Source: Cyanoderma ruficeps
Lineage: Eukaryota > Chordata > Aves > Passeriformes > Timaliidae
Assembly (NCBI GenBank): GCA_008694505.1
Contig: VZDJ01000301.1
Location: forward strand, 1,713,485-1,777,484
Reading direction: 5' to 3'
DNA: 64,000 bases
In this document: positions 1 to 12,648 of the stretch, piece after piece
Numbering within the stretch: the first letter of the stretch is position 1
Layout of the letters: each line of letters opens with the position of its first letter
Notes under the pieces: generated by a model
The model's database searches: none
The model's input: only the letters and a program-made list of their open reading frames with translations
Told to the model about the DNA's origin: nothing
Position numbers and translations under genes: made by a program

Positions 1-780
1 TAGACTTCAGCCCACTAATGTCAGCTGGAGACCTTTCAAGGTGTGTGGCAAATAACATGAAATTTCAGCAAACAGAAGGTGAGAGAAGTTTGTCAAGGTC
101 ATCACAAATGAGGTTTTTGTCAAAAGATCAATCATCTGTCCCACTGCTTTCTTTGGAACTCATCCCACAGTACGGAGCAAGGAGATCCTTGTGGATTTGG
201 ACCTTAGGGTTTATTGTAATCCTGTGCAGCATGTGGGAAAGTGGGAAACTTCCCTGCTGTGCTTCGAATTGTAACTCCATAGAGCTGTTTATATGTGTGG
301 GACTTATTCCTTTATGAGAAGTGGGATAAATTAGACTTGAACAAAACCAGTACTACATCCACCCTAGGGAATTACTCTGCCTGCCTATCACTCTAATGCC
401 CACTCCGTCACCCTAACTGCACTAGTTAAAGAAAAATACACTCTTCACCAACATACAAGTATGAAAATGCAGACTTCTCTGCTTTCTAAGGTTCCGACAG
501 AGCAGAGGTGATTTAAATGGGTTGTAAATTAATTTCTGTGTGCATTAAGACTCTTTACACAGACTGAACAGTATAAAACAGGTTTGGCTTCACCCAGAAT
601 TAGCCTGAATAAATTCAGAAGGCCATATTTCTTTACACAGCACATAATCATTTCCAAAGCATCTGTCATGAAAGAGGATGATTGAAACAGATTTCCTAGT
701 GGATAATTTCCTGCCTGTCTCTTGCACTTTCATCTGAGGAAGCTGAATGCAAAACTCATGGCCACCACTCCATTGATTGA

Positions 781-816
781 AAACTCCATTGATCTCAGTG
801 GACTTTGGTTCAGCTC
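781..816. repeat. possible fragment of the same old repeat family
   Basis: ACTCCATTGATCTCAGTGGA followed by CTTTGGTTCAG resembles the family word CCATTGACTTCAATGGACTTTGGATCAGG. Only about 35 bases align. Confidence 0.3.
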
Positions 817-1436
817 TGAAAGATATGAGAACAGACACTGAGAATTTGGGTTTCTGGAGCTCAGGGCAGCCCTGTCCCTATTTGACACAGCACAGTGAGA
901 CCAACACACAGAACTCCTTCCCACGGCCGTTGTGCTGTGATCTCCATTCTTGTTCAATCCTCTCAACACAGCCAGTGTGACACAGGGTGAAGGCAATGAC
1001 AGTAACATGGACCCGTGATCTGGGAAATAGATCTCAGACTTACACAGCTGGAGATTACAGGAGTAATTCACTGTTCAGGTGCTGTGGCTCAGGATGGGAA
1101 ATCTCCTGTTCAGCTGGACCTTCCCCATGGTTTCCACTGTCACCCCTCCCCTGCTCCCCCTCAGCAGATCACAGCAGGGTTAATTAATGTGTCTCTGAGA
1201 AGGACATAAAGATGTGTGGTGGGTGTCTAGGGAAGCTCTTCACATTGCTTTCTTAATAAAAAGACACTCTCTCATATCACAACACATGAATCTTCTTTTC
1301 CATAGGAGCTGGGACAGCTGATGCAGTGAGTAGAAAACCCTGGTGCTAGCTGAGGTAGCTGTTGATGACTAGAGTTGAGAATGAGATTGTCAGTGAAATG
1401 AATTGATGGTTTCAGTTCCAGATCTTGTGGACAAAT

Positions 1437-1500
1437 TTAAAAAAATAAAAAAAAAAAAAGTCAAAAAACCACCACCAACAAAAAAGCAAAAAAGCCAACC
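1437..1500 (+). repeat. A-rich simple sequence
   Basis: An A-rich tract with scattered C, T and G. No element body is visible beside it, so I do not call it a retroelement tail. Confidence 0.7.
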
Positions 1501-2990
1501 AAAAGTGGGCTGTGCAATTCAATGACTCCCATCTCTTGCCTTTCAATACCAGCTCATGTTCCCCAGCTGCAGGAGGCAGGAGAGGGAGGCAAGGACCCTG
1601 CCTGCAATGCTGGCAGCACCCAGGGCCCCAAGGGGTTTGCTCCTGTGTGTCCCTTCTCTGGGAAAAAGAGCAACACCAGGGAAAAACAGTGAAGTGGAAA
1701 GCAAACCTCCATCTTGGTGAGATCTCATTCATCCCAAGACTGACTGAAATGATTCAGACATAAATATTATCATGCCAGAGCTCTCTGGCATTTTCATTAG
1801 GGAATTTCAGTTAACCCTCCCATGGCCTGAAGATGTAGGAGGAAAGCCAGATTCATGAGAGGTGTCAAGTCAACATCCCTGTATCTCCAGCCAGTTACAC
1901 TAGTGTGAGTTTCACTGACACCATCTGAGGAATTGGAAGAAACTTTCAAAGGTTTTTAAAGTACCCACTGCATCCTTGTGAGAGAAGTAAAAAACCCACC
2001 ACTTTCAACCAAGAGAGAGAAGGGGACACTGGCGATAAAAAGTGTGAATTTAGGAACGTGGTGGCCAAGCACTGGGGAGCAGGCAGGAGCTCCTGGCTGG
2101 TGGGAACACAGCCTTCCTGAGCAGCAGTCAACAGGACGAGGAGCAGGAACAATGAGCTAAGCACTGCAATGGAAACAAACACCTTTTTTTAGGCTCTCTG
2201 CACCAAGCTGCTGCTGCTGCTACTTTTATCACACCATTCATTTGGGAAGAAAGCAGTGCAGCAAAACAAGGTGCACACACAAAGCTGCACGCTGTGTTTG
2301 AGCTCACGCCAGTTACCAGCCAAAATATCCAGTTGTTTAATTATTTCATTTAATGCTTTGGGATTGCAGTGATCTTGCATGATGTTAAATCCTTGGGAAC
2401 TGGATAGAGCTGAGTTAATCCTTCTGAGCAGGACATGGATGATCCACAAGGGGACTGATGACCACAAGTGGCTGCTAACTTCTTCTGGGCAGCCCAAGCC
2501 AACGTTTCCACCGTGCAAGTCTTCCATGGGGGCTCATGAGCTGTTTTACAGACAAACACATACACACGTGCACGTGAAACCCCCTGGCAAAAACAATGGT
2601 TGTTTTGCATGCCAAATGTGTCAGTTGCATTTCGTTTTACGACTGAATTCATTCTCAAGTCACGAATGCAAAAACAAAAAAAAAAAAAAGAGAAGCCTAG
2701 TGAGTGTTTAAATTTAGGGCATTAATTTGGCATTCCAGTGTAGAGGGAACCCAACAGTCTCAAACCTCGGAAAAATGCACTCCACCTCTGCTTTATGGGC
2801 AATTTCATTCTGTTTGTGTTTCCAGACCCTACTTCAAAGCACAGATGCATTTCAGGTAAATAATGACAGCTTCAGAACAAGTTTTCCTTGTAACACAAAT
2901 CACCTCACTAATGAAATCACAGGAAAAATTCAGAACAACTTGATATCCATCTGCTTCAAATCAAATCCTTCTATTTATATGCTATAAGTA

Positions 2991-3060
2991 GGGGCCTGAT
3001 TCCTCCCACAATCAAATCAGGGGTGAAACTCCCACAGATTCCAGTGGGAATGGGGTCAGC
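2991..3060. repeat. old GGGCCTGAT-type interspersed repeat, copy 1
   Basis: GGGGCCTGATTCCTCCCACA followed by AATCAGGGGTGAAACTCCCA and GATTCCAGTGGGAATGG matches the layout of an old repeat common in bird, crocodile and turtle DNA (GGGCCTGATTC, AATCAGGAGTAACTCC, ACTTCAGTGGGA). The palindromic layout suggests a MITE-like DNA element. I cannot give its library name. Confidence 0.4.
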
Positions 3061-5096
3061 TGTTTATGTTTGCTTGGTGACCATTGCCTGAATGTGGGTG
3101 AGGATGCCCTGGTCCATCCAGAGCGAGGCAGAGAACGTGCCTGTGGGTGCAGCACCAAACAATGAGGTCAGGTTCAGAAGAATACGAGGCACCTTCCCTC
3201 AGCACAGAGAACAGTTTCTATAGTTTTCACATTTCCTTCCTGCTCATGTCAATCATGCACAGGAGAAAACAATGAAGAAACACCAACCCCACATGGAATA
3301 AAGTAATGGGAATCCGGGAATGAGCCACATGCTGAAAAGAAAAGTCATCACATCCAAGATTGAAAGTATTGACTATCTGGACTGCCAAATAAATCAAACT
3401 AGCCCTGGGGACTTGAATCTATACCTGTACTTACCTCTACCTCAAACCTCAAGGGCAAGCCTTCCTTTTGCTTTGGAAGTCTGAAGGTGGGCAAATGATG
3501 CAGGTCTTGGTCGCCTTCATGTGCACTGCTGAGCCACTTTGCCTCCCTGCAGGCTGCTGCCTGCTTCCAGAGACAGTCCTCTCAGATCCCATCACCCTTT
3601 CCAAAGGTTCAGCTGCGCTATGAGGGGAGCTAGATGTCCACTTGGCTTGGCAGCAAAGAGAAAAAATTGTACTTGAACCTGGAAATTTACAGGAATGCAG
3701 AGCAGCCGTGTTGCTAAGCCAGCTGCAAACCTGCTTTGCTCGGGGCTCTTCCCTTTGTAGGGTTGAAGGAATGAGGCACGTGTTGCCAAGTAGGACATCA
3801 GTGCTACAAACAAATGGAAGGCCCTTATCCCACCAGCAATCTCGACCTGGTAACGGGCAGGCAGCTAGAGTAACAAGGAAGCTTGGCTCCTTCCCACTCA
3901 CAGAAAGGGGAGGCGGTAGGATACAGGTTATAATTAGAGCCACCTACAGCAATTTTGGGGAAGCTTCAGTGTATGGATTGGGATCTTATTGTTAGTGCTG
4001 TCAGTTCACCATCTGCTTGGACTGGGCCAGTTCAGAAATCCAGTGGCCAGACACATCTCCTGCTTGTCTGGAGTTTGGCAGTGCTTTAAGCCACCGCGGT
4101 GCCTGCAGGAGAGTCACGGCAATAGGAATTTCTGAAGAAGCCTTTAGCCTCACTGTCCTCCTAATTTAAAGGCTTAGCTTCAGCTTTGGGGAAAACTCCT
4201 ACTGGAGCCCTCACTCCTTATTTTCCGCTGGATTACCAAGTGTCAGTGGCTCCCCAGCACAGCTTCCTGCAGCTGGAAAAACACCAGTTCTGCCAATCAC
4301 TGCATGCTGCAGGTGCAGCACATTCCATGGCATCCCATGCAAAGCTGTACAGCTGTCTTCTTACAAAGCCCCTTGAAGCAGAGTGAGGAACATCAGAGCC
4401 ACCTCCAGCTCTCCTTCCAGCTGCCATGAAGGCTGAGAGCAAGCCCTGGCCCAAGTCGTGCTTGCCTGGGGCCAATCAGCTTTGTCCTCAAAGCTCAGGT
4501 CCAGCAGGATAAAGGTTGGCATGGAGGAGCTGATGGGGTCTTGCATCCTCCTGGTACAAGACATTAACACCTCTGATTTGGTCCTAATTCTTGTGGTGCT
4601 AGTTCACAGCACAGATTTGATACCCCAGGCATGAGCCTTCAGGCATCATTTCTGGCCTATCGCATCTGCATCAGTGTCCTTATCTCCATCCCCAGGAAGG
4701 AGTTACCCTTTTTGAGAAATCCTATGTGGCCCCCTCAAAAGCAGCACAAGCCCCCATGTTGCAGATTAAACCCCACCAATGGGAAGATTTAAACCACCTG
4801 ACTGGGAAAGGTAACCCACATCAAATCCTTATGAGAAACAGGGCCTGCCTAGGAGAAATGAGTCCTTGATAGAGGCAGCACAGCTTAGGTGGTTATGTTT
4901 GGTACTGCCTTTTTCATAAACACTCTGAACTTTGGTGCTTTTCCCCAAATCCCTGCTGCAGCACCCTTGGTCCAGTTGTGAAAATCCCACTTTTTGCCAT
5001 CTTCCTTTTAACCACCAGTATTTCTAAGCCTCCCTGCTTGCGGAAACGGGCTTCAAACCATGACTCCAGCCCTCTCAGAGAAAACAACTTCAATTC

Positions 5097-5135
5097 TTTT
5101 TCTTTTTTCTTTTTTTTTCTTTTTTTTTTTTTAAA
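5097..5135 (+). repeat. T-rich tract
   Basis: Nearly pure T with a few C. No flanking element is recognised. Confidence 0.75.
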
Positions 5136-5913
5136 TTTCTTTACCCCTACTGCTGTGATTTATTTTAGGAGGGACTTGGGGGCCTCACTCAGGACTTTTG
5201 GGCGCTGCTCAGTCTGCAGTCCCAAAGCCATTACTGCACCACAGGCACTGCAGGGAGCCCTGCGATAACTGCTCTGGCTGGGACCCATGCCCTGGCCATG
5301 CCGAGGGGGAATCTCTCCAGCTGAAGGCACAGTGAGAGCTTTCTTCCAGGTAGATGGAAGAGAATCATGCAGATTATGAATGGTGATGTGTCTGCAGGGG
5401 GGTGGAGACAGGGTGAAGGAGGCGTCGGCGTGTTTTGTAAATGCTTTGAAATGTATTTGTGTGTTTCTGAGATGAACCTTACAGAAAATACCTGAAAACT
5501 GGTTTTGCTTTTCCTAAAGCATTGGCTCTTTCACGCAGCAGCTTTGCCAAAAGTCATTAATCACATCTTTATTAATAAGGGCAGGGGAACAGTGACCTCA
5601 GACAACCGAGGAAAACAACTAAAATTACATTTATTTGAAGGACCGCTTTGTAAAATATCTTCTGGCCAGCACATGCTGCTGTTGACATGTATTTAAAGTG
5701 CTCTGAGTCTTTGGGATATATTGGGACTTCTGCACAGAACCAGGGCAGGACTTGGCCCAAGGCTGTGTTTGACTTAACTATATGTCTCCTGGAGTAAAGG
5801 GGGAGAAAAAAGAAAGGTGTTTTAAAGGTCTTCATGCTTTTTTACTATATTGAGGTGCATCATGTGAGTGGGACAGGCTAAATGCACTTTTCACTTCCCA
5901 AGTTCCAAAAGTC

Positions 5914-6000
5914 ATAGGTTCATGGATCTCATGATGTGTATGGTTTAAATCCAGAGGGGGCATTGTGATCACTCAGTTCCTTCCAGCCTCAACAGCCTGT
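5914..6000 (-). mobile_element. probable ancient CR1-like fragment
   Basis: CAGAGGGGGCATTGTGATCA followed by CTCAGTTCCTTCCAGCCTC resembles the CCAGAAGGGACCATTGTGAT motif of old sauropsid CR1 3' ends, read in reverse. Only about 60 bases align well by eye. Confidence 0.4.
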
Positions 6001-6971
6001 TTGCTCTAAGTATCCTGGCCTGCTGCTAACAGCATGGCACAGGGTCCACCACATCGCTCAGTAACGTGCTCATTTTCTCAGTTAAAGATGCAGCCAGCTG
6101 AATGAGCAGCTGCCTTAGGTGGGACCAAACACACACCACAGGAACTGCTGCTCTTGGGGTGAGTGGGGCCATGGATACAGCCCATGTGCCCCTGCCCTGT
6201 CCTGCCAAAACTCCACGTTTACTGTTTGCTCCCTGCTCTGAGACAGTTGTCAGCTGGGGAATGGAGATCGGTGGGAGGCTGGGGACTTTTGAGGGGATTT
6301 CTGGAGCCTGCCTCAAAATGCATTTGTTGTGGGGCGGGCTCTCAAAGGCAGTGTGGGGAAAGGGCAGGTCCCCACCTGGGGCAGGATGCCAACAGTGCAT
6401 CGCGGTAGGCACAGCGTAAACCCAAACCCTGGAAGGCTGTTGCCACTGATAACACCCATCTGCTGTGGCATCATGTCCGTTGACATAGCCTTAATTAATG
6501 ATATTACCAACTTAATGAGGAGATAAACCACCGATCCCAACTCCTGTTAAGAAATTGTCTTAAATACCAGTCGCTAATCACTATGGAGAAACAGATAGTG
6601 GGCCAAAATGCACACCTGGAGTAAAGAGGTGTGGCCCCCGTGTTTTCTGGTGAAGTTGCATTTGTTTACTCCAGGACTGACTATGAACCATCCTGATTAA
6701 CACACGGCGGGTGTGCGCTGGGAGGGAAGTTGTAAACAGCCACAGCCTTAAGTAATGGCACCGATCTTGTGCAAGACCTGTCATCCAGATGGCAGCAGGA
6801 TTGATGGCTGCCGAGATCAGCAGGGTGCCAGACCGGGCTGCAGATGTGCGTGGGAGTGCACCAACCCCAGGCTCTTCCCAGACCCTTAGCTGGTGCAGAG
6901 GGGCTCTCCAGCCACCTCTGAGCCCTGGGATGCTTCACATGGATTGCCACGTTCACATGGCTTTAGTAAGA

Positions 6972-7025
6972 GTGGACATCATCATAGGGGACATCATCAT
7001 AGTGGACATCACTAGGTGATGTCCA
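6972..7025. repeat. 16-bp tandem unit merging into a hairpin
   Basis: GTGGACATCATCATAG is followed directly by GGGGACATCATCATAG and then TGGACATCAC. That last copy pairs perfectly with GTGATGTCCA across a 3-base loop (7003-7012 with 7016-7025). Confidence 0.8.
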
Positions 7026-7805
7026 TTACAGTGGCCAAGAGACTTTTGGGCTGTTTAATTGAAGAAAATTTGCCAGTTGTAACTAGATTTCCTGCTACCA
7101 TTAGGGCGGTGTGGTGTAACTTTTAAAACGGGGAAGGGACCTGTTCTCACTGTACTGATTCGATTCTTTGGCTGTTACTTTATTTCCTTGCCGTTGTTAT
7201 TCTGATCCAGTGAAATTAAAAAGGCATGAGCAGCCTATTTGGATTTGAATGTGTGAGTTCCTGCCCTGCAGAGCTTTCAGTAGAGATTAGATTGTACATG
7301 CCATTGTGTGGGGGAGATGTGCCATCAGGCAAAGGAGGAACAAATGCAGGCGGGGCGGAGGGGAGAGACAGAAGCGGTGTGTCTGCATGAAGCTGCCTGC
7401 TGCTCGTGGGGTGGTATCTCCATCTCACTGATGGCTGGTGAGTATCTCACAAAATATTCACTGCCTTTGGTTTCTTCAGGGTGTTTAGCTCCTGGAACGT
7501 GTGAGACAAGGCAGCCACATCTTCCTCACATGAACCTTTTAGAACTTGTCCTGGGAGGGACTAAAATAAAAACTATGCATAGAAACCTATGCCAAGCCTT
7601 CCGTTCCTGAGCAGACTGTAGGGGATCCTGGTCCTTAAGAATGAATAATCCTCCACGTTGCTGGAAGGGTAGATATGCACTCAGTTTATTGATACCCAAA
7701 TAAATCTTAAGGGATTGAAGGATTTATGTGCCTACATGACACAACACCAGATACCAGGAGCCAACAAGACTGGCACACTGTTCTACCAACCATTCACCTA
7801 TTTCA

Positions 7806-7856
7806 GATACTTCACTCTAGTTCTCTGGGTTGATACTTCACTCTAGCCCTCTGTGT
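7806..7856 (+). repeat. 26-bp tandem duplication
   Basis: GATACTTCACTCTAG occurs at 7806 and again at 7832, and the following bases (TTCTCTGGG, CCCTCTGTG) are related. This is a simple recent tandem duplication. Confidence 0.8.
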
Positions 7857-10800
7857 GTCTATTCAGGCAGAGTGTTTCCTGTTGAAAAAGAAAAAAAAAA
7901 AAGGTGTTTGTTTGTTTTTTTACGTGATCATAGGCATGCATATATCAGAAAAAAAGAAAAGACTTATCTTCTTCTTACATCTCTATTATTTCTATTGTTC
8001 AGGTATGCCTCGGGTACTTTCCCAGACATGTTGCCTTCTGTTTTTAACATTGCCATCTGGGAATCAGACACTGCACATCTTTTGTGGTGCTGTTCAGCAG
8101 GGAGGGAATTTGTTATTGCTCCTCACAGTTCTGGCTTGATGCAGACAGATAGCTCAGAGAAGAGGGACGCCATGGGCTTTGTGACCACTGCATCTCAGCT
8201 CAGGGAAAAGCTATGGCTGTGTGTCCACTGCAGAACTTGGAATCAGCTGAGAGAGTTCTCATAACACCTGCAGGCCAGGTGATGTCCATGGGGTCCAAAC
8301 TCCTCATTGTTGGAAAGCTATTTGGTGAGTTAATCCTGCACTGGACCCTCTTCTCAATCTGGCACACTTATTGAGTGTGCCTTTAATAATAATTTGCTTT
8401 TTGTAGATCCAAGGAAAGCAGAGGTGATCTCCACACAACAGGCACAGACTAAACTCTGGGGCAGTTGGAGCTTGGTGCAGGAGCAGATGCAGACCTGAGC
8501 TTTGTGGCTTGGACCAATCTCTTGAAGCTGATTCTGACAATTTCCTGATTCAGAGCCGTGTGCTGCAACCACAAACTCTCCGTATCCCACTGTCTTTGCT
8601 CTCTATCTCTGTCTGGTCCTTTAACTAAATATTGCTCAGTAAATGCTTACAGATTTAAGAGGAGAGTCTGCTAGTTCAAAGTCTTGCATTATCTGGACAG
8701 CTGGAAAGGAAAATTAAGAGCAGCAAGAAGCGAATCAGAGCTGGGAAAAAAGCCTGGCTTTGAACAGTGACAGATACCTGCTTAAGACATATTTCTCCAG
8801 CCTCTGTTACACCCACTGCTGCACACAAAAAGTTGCTTTACCAAACTGTGCAACAACTTGGAGGTTCAGGTGTGTTTCTCTGGAGTAGGCTCCTCTTGAC
8901 TCTGGTAATTTTGTGAGATTATTGTTCTTTTTAATAAAGCAATAATCTTTCCATCCTAGAAAGCAGAAGGGCTGCCACCTTGATGTTGTTACAGAGCTGC
9001 AGGTGAGAGGAGTGGAACAATAGTCCCATATCACAGTGGAGAAGACCTTGTGGGATATCAAGAAGCAAAGAAACTGTGACAGAGTGTGCATGTGTGTTGT
9101 TTCTTCTTTAAAAATAATCTCTGGAGATTTTTTTTTTCCTTCAAGACACAGTGGCTAAAAATGTCCTTTCAAAAATAAATCAAGCCTGAGGCTAGGTCTG
9201 AAAGCACTTAATGAGGGGTAAAAGTGGTTGAAAAAAGGAAAAAGAAAAATTCCCATGCTATTCCTAGCACTGAGTCCCCCACTTCTGAATGTAAACTGTA
9301 GCTGCATCATACTAGAGCACTTCCACCAGTTTCAGACCAATACCTGGCACACTTAGGGAAGACAACTGGAGAGCAGAGACTCTCCTGAGACTTTTATCTC
9401 CTAAAGGCACTGGACACCCCATCATGTACATCTCCCAGCATGGCACATCATCTTCAAAATCACAAGGGCATGACAAGGTTTAAAGCAAAACTGCACCACA
9501 CAATAGCATGAAATCAGTTGTGGACAATATGATGGAAAAGGTCTCGGGGGAGCTGAACTGAGTGGAGTTAAAAGCTGTGATTGTTATTCAGCCTTTCTAA
9601 AATGAAAACCAGGCCTTTCAGACAAACCCTATTATGTTCTTTGGAGAGGTTAAAACTTTTGTTGGGAAAACTGACTTTGAATGGGATATTTTGGAGAGGT
9701 GGTTGACTTAGCAGATTCTCTTACAAATATTAATAGCATGATATGAATAGCACAAGCTCGGTGAGGCTGAGAGAGCAGCAAGATCAAAGTTCTTCCGAAT
9801 GCGCAGTTCCTGAGAAGTCACATTCCCAGGGGAGACCCTGAGGGAGTGACAGGACATCACTAATTTTCAATGCCTATACCCAGCACATGAAAGGTGATGC
9901 AGAATGACTGCTGCCCAAACCTGCAGATGACACGAGGCACGCGGGGAGGTGGCTGATGTGGAGAGATGTGGATCGCTGACAAGCAGAGCATGTGTGTTCA
10001 GGCAGCCAGAGCCCTGTGCCAAGGAGAAAGGGATGCAGCTGCCTGTATGGAAGGAGAGCACCTACCCTGGAAAGCAAAGGAAGTCAGGAAAGGACGTTGG
10101 GAGCAAGGCGGACATGCAGCCCAAGCTGTTGTGACGTTGCAGAGTGATAAGGGTGAAGATAGAACTGAAGTATGAACCAGTTCTGGTTCCACAGAGGGTC
10201 TTGAACAGCAAAATAATTTGTCCTTTGCTAGTGTCTGCATCTTAAGAAGAAGAGGTAAAAGACTTGAAGACTTTCATGTGCTAAATTCATCCAGAAAATG
10301 AGAGGTGGTGTCATTACGTTGTGTAAGAGCCATCAGGACAAAATGATGGCAGGAAAAAAGTCTTTACCTGCAGGTAAGGCCCCGACGAGAACACTACAGC
10401 CCAGAAAGTTCAAGTAAGAAAGTAGCATGCATTGTATCAGTGAAGACACTCACACTTTGGGATGAAATCCAGAGGCAGGATTGGATCCACATTTCTTGAT
10501 GTCATCAAATCCAACCTGGCTGCCCTCCTAGGAGGTCTGATTGAGATCAAGCTGTGCTTTGCCAAACATGAGTTAAACACAGAGGTGAGGGAGTGATAGT
10601 CAGGGATCCTAAAGTGCTGGAGCTCAGGAGGGAGTCTCCAGCCCTCCCTTGCAGCCATGAATTTTGGTACTGAAAACTACGAAGCTGAATAAGAAATATA
10701 CTATTTTAAAGGCCTGTTGGTTCTTGGAAAGTACAAGAGGGTGAGAAAGCAAGTGAAAAAGCCTGGGAGTTCTTGGTAACTTCTTCCAAACTGATAAACA

Positions 10801-11617
10801 TCTCCAAAGCCCCTCAATCCTTTCCCTTTTATTGGCTTTTCAATGCTGTACGTGGAATAAACTGATTATTTCATAGATGTTTGTTGGTAGTGATCTTTTT
10901 AGCATGTTGGAAAATTGCTCTTGTTTGGTTTTGGTTTGGTTTTTTTGAACAACTATAGTTGGGTTTTCCACTCTTTGTTTGCAAGTGTTTGTTTAGGACT
11001 TGCTGAGAACAAGTTAAACACAACAAATGAGCTCTGGACAGAGTTTTGAAAGAGATTTATTCTGTTTAATTCTCCTCTCTCAGGAAGCAAGTCCCATATG
11101 CAGGCAATGCTTCTGAGGAAGTTTTTCCTTATGCTAACCACCATCCTTGCTTGGTAATGGTTGCAAGGCATTAAGGTGAAGACCAAGGGCCCAATCCAGA
11201 AAAATAAAATGAGGTATTTTACCCTTAACATTGCCTGGCAATTAGTTCATTTATTGATGTACTATTAGAGATGGAGTTGGACGATACTGAGGGAAAAAAA
11301 GTCAAGCCACAAAATTCCCACAGAAAGTCAGTGGCAAACCTCGCATTAACACCAAAACCACACAGTCTGTGGAGCTAACAAGTCAAGAATGAGTAGGGCA
11401 GGTAGTAAATCTAGAAGAGCAGTGTGAAGGTCAAAAGCTCAGGAATTAAAGAGCAGTGAAAGAATGAACCAGAAATACAGCTGCTGAAGGAAATAATTAA
11501 TGCAATGTTGATCATCTCATCCCCATATGCTTGTAATAATTTTGACAAGCATTTCATTTTATCTGTTGTTATTAAGAAAATTATTCCTTTAAGGGCAAAA
11601 CCTAGCTACATTTTTCA

Positions 11618-11738
11618 GGTCAGCTTGATTCTGGGAATCAGTCTCACTTGCCTGTGGTTTTTGCTATTGGGCCAAACTTAATCCCTGGTGTATTTCTCTT
11701 GACTCGGTGGAGTTATGTTGAATATCAGCTTGGCCTAA
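11618..11738. repeat. old GGGCCTGAT-type interspersed repeat, copy 2
   Basis: The order CAGCTTGATTCTGGGAATCA, GTCTCACTTGCCTGTG, GGGCCAAACTTAATCC, CTGGTGTATTTCTCTTGACT and GGTGGAGTTATG fits the same sauropsid repeat family, which is recognisable by CTGGTGTAA, TTGACTTCAGTGGAGTTA and GGCCAAATT words. Confidence 0.4.
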
Positions 11739-12576
11739 GGGCCTTCAGTCATATCGCCAATGGGTTTCCTTAAAGGGACATTTCCCTACTTTGAATGCAG
11801 CGATTCCGGGCAGTGATTTTCATTTTGCAATCTGGAAGAACTCCTGCATACCTTAAGGAAGTTTTAGTCTGATCCTGAAGAAACCTTCCTTGGCAACGAC
11901 TGACTTGCCCGGCGTTGGTCCGGCTGCAGGCAGGTGTGTGCATGTGCTCGGGCTGGTCTGTGGCTGGCAGCCTCGAGAGCCAGGTGCCTTCCCCCCACAG
12001 AAAGAGCCCGGGAAGAACCACAGGAAGGGATATGAGATACACAACAGCCCCACAAAAGCAGCGTGAATGCTGTTCACAGTGTTTCTGATTGACACAGGAG
12101 CACCTTATCTTCCCCAGNTGTGTGGTGGGAGGGGAGCCAGGATTGTGATTAGAGGGATTATTTAGATTCCACTACTGTGGGGAGCAGCTCCTGGTACGCA
12201 TCCTTTCCTTGGAGAAAGACAAAGAGAAGACCCAAAATAAGAAAGATAGGCCTCTCAGCATCCTCCACCCTGGACATCAGGGGCTGAGACATGTCACACG
12301 TGAAGGCAGGTGAGTGCACACCCAGTGTCTGCACAGACTGCTGCTCCCTTGGAGTCACAAACCCCTGCAGGAGAGGCTGTCACAAGGGAGCTTCTCATCT
12401 CGTGAGGTCCTGGAGAAAAAGAGATCTGCAAACAGATGGGTGCAGGACAGTATCACACCTGCTGAGATGGTTTAGTGGCACTCCCCCTGCCCTGAATGTC
12501 CCAAGAGTTGCCTGTTTCATCTTGCTTTGACAGCCAGGTCACACCCCAAGTGCTCCATATCACTACAAAGGAAAAG

Positions 12577-12648
12577 AAAAAGAAAAAGAAAAAGAAAAAG
12601 AAAAAGAAAAAGAAAAAGAAAAAGAAAAAGAAAAAGAAAAAGAAATCT
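12577..12648 (+). repeat. (AAAAAG)n microsatellite, 12 units
   Basis: Twelve uninterrupted AAAAAG hexamers are flanked by imperfect AAAG units. The poly-lysine and poly-(F/L) frames across it are artefacts of the repeat. Confidence 0.95.
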
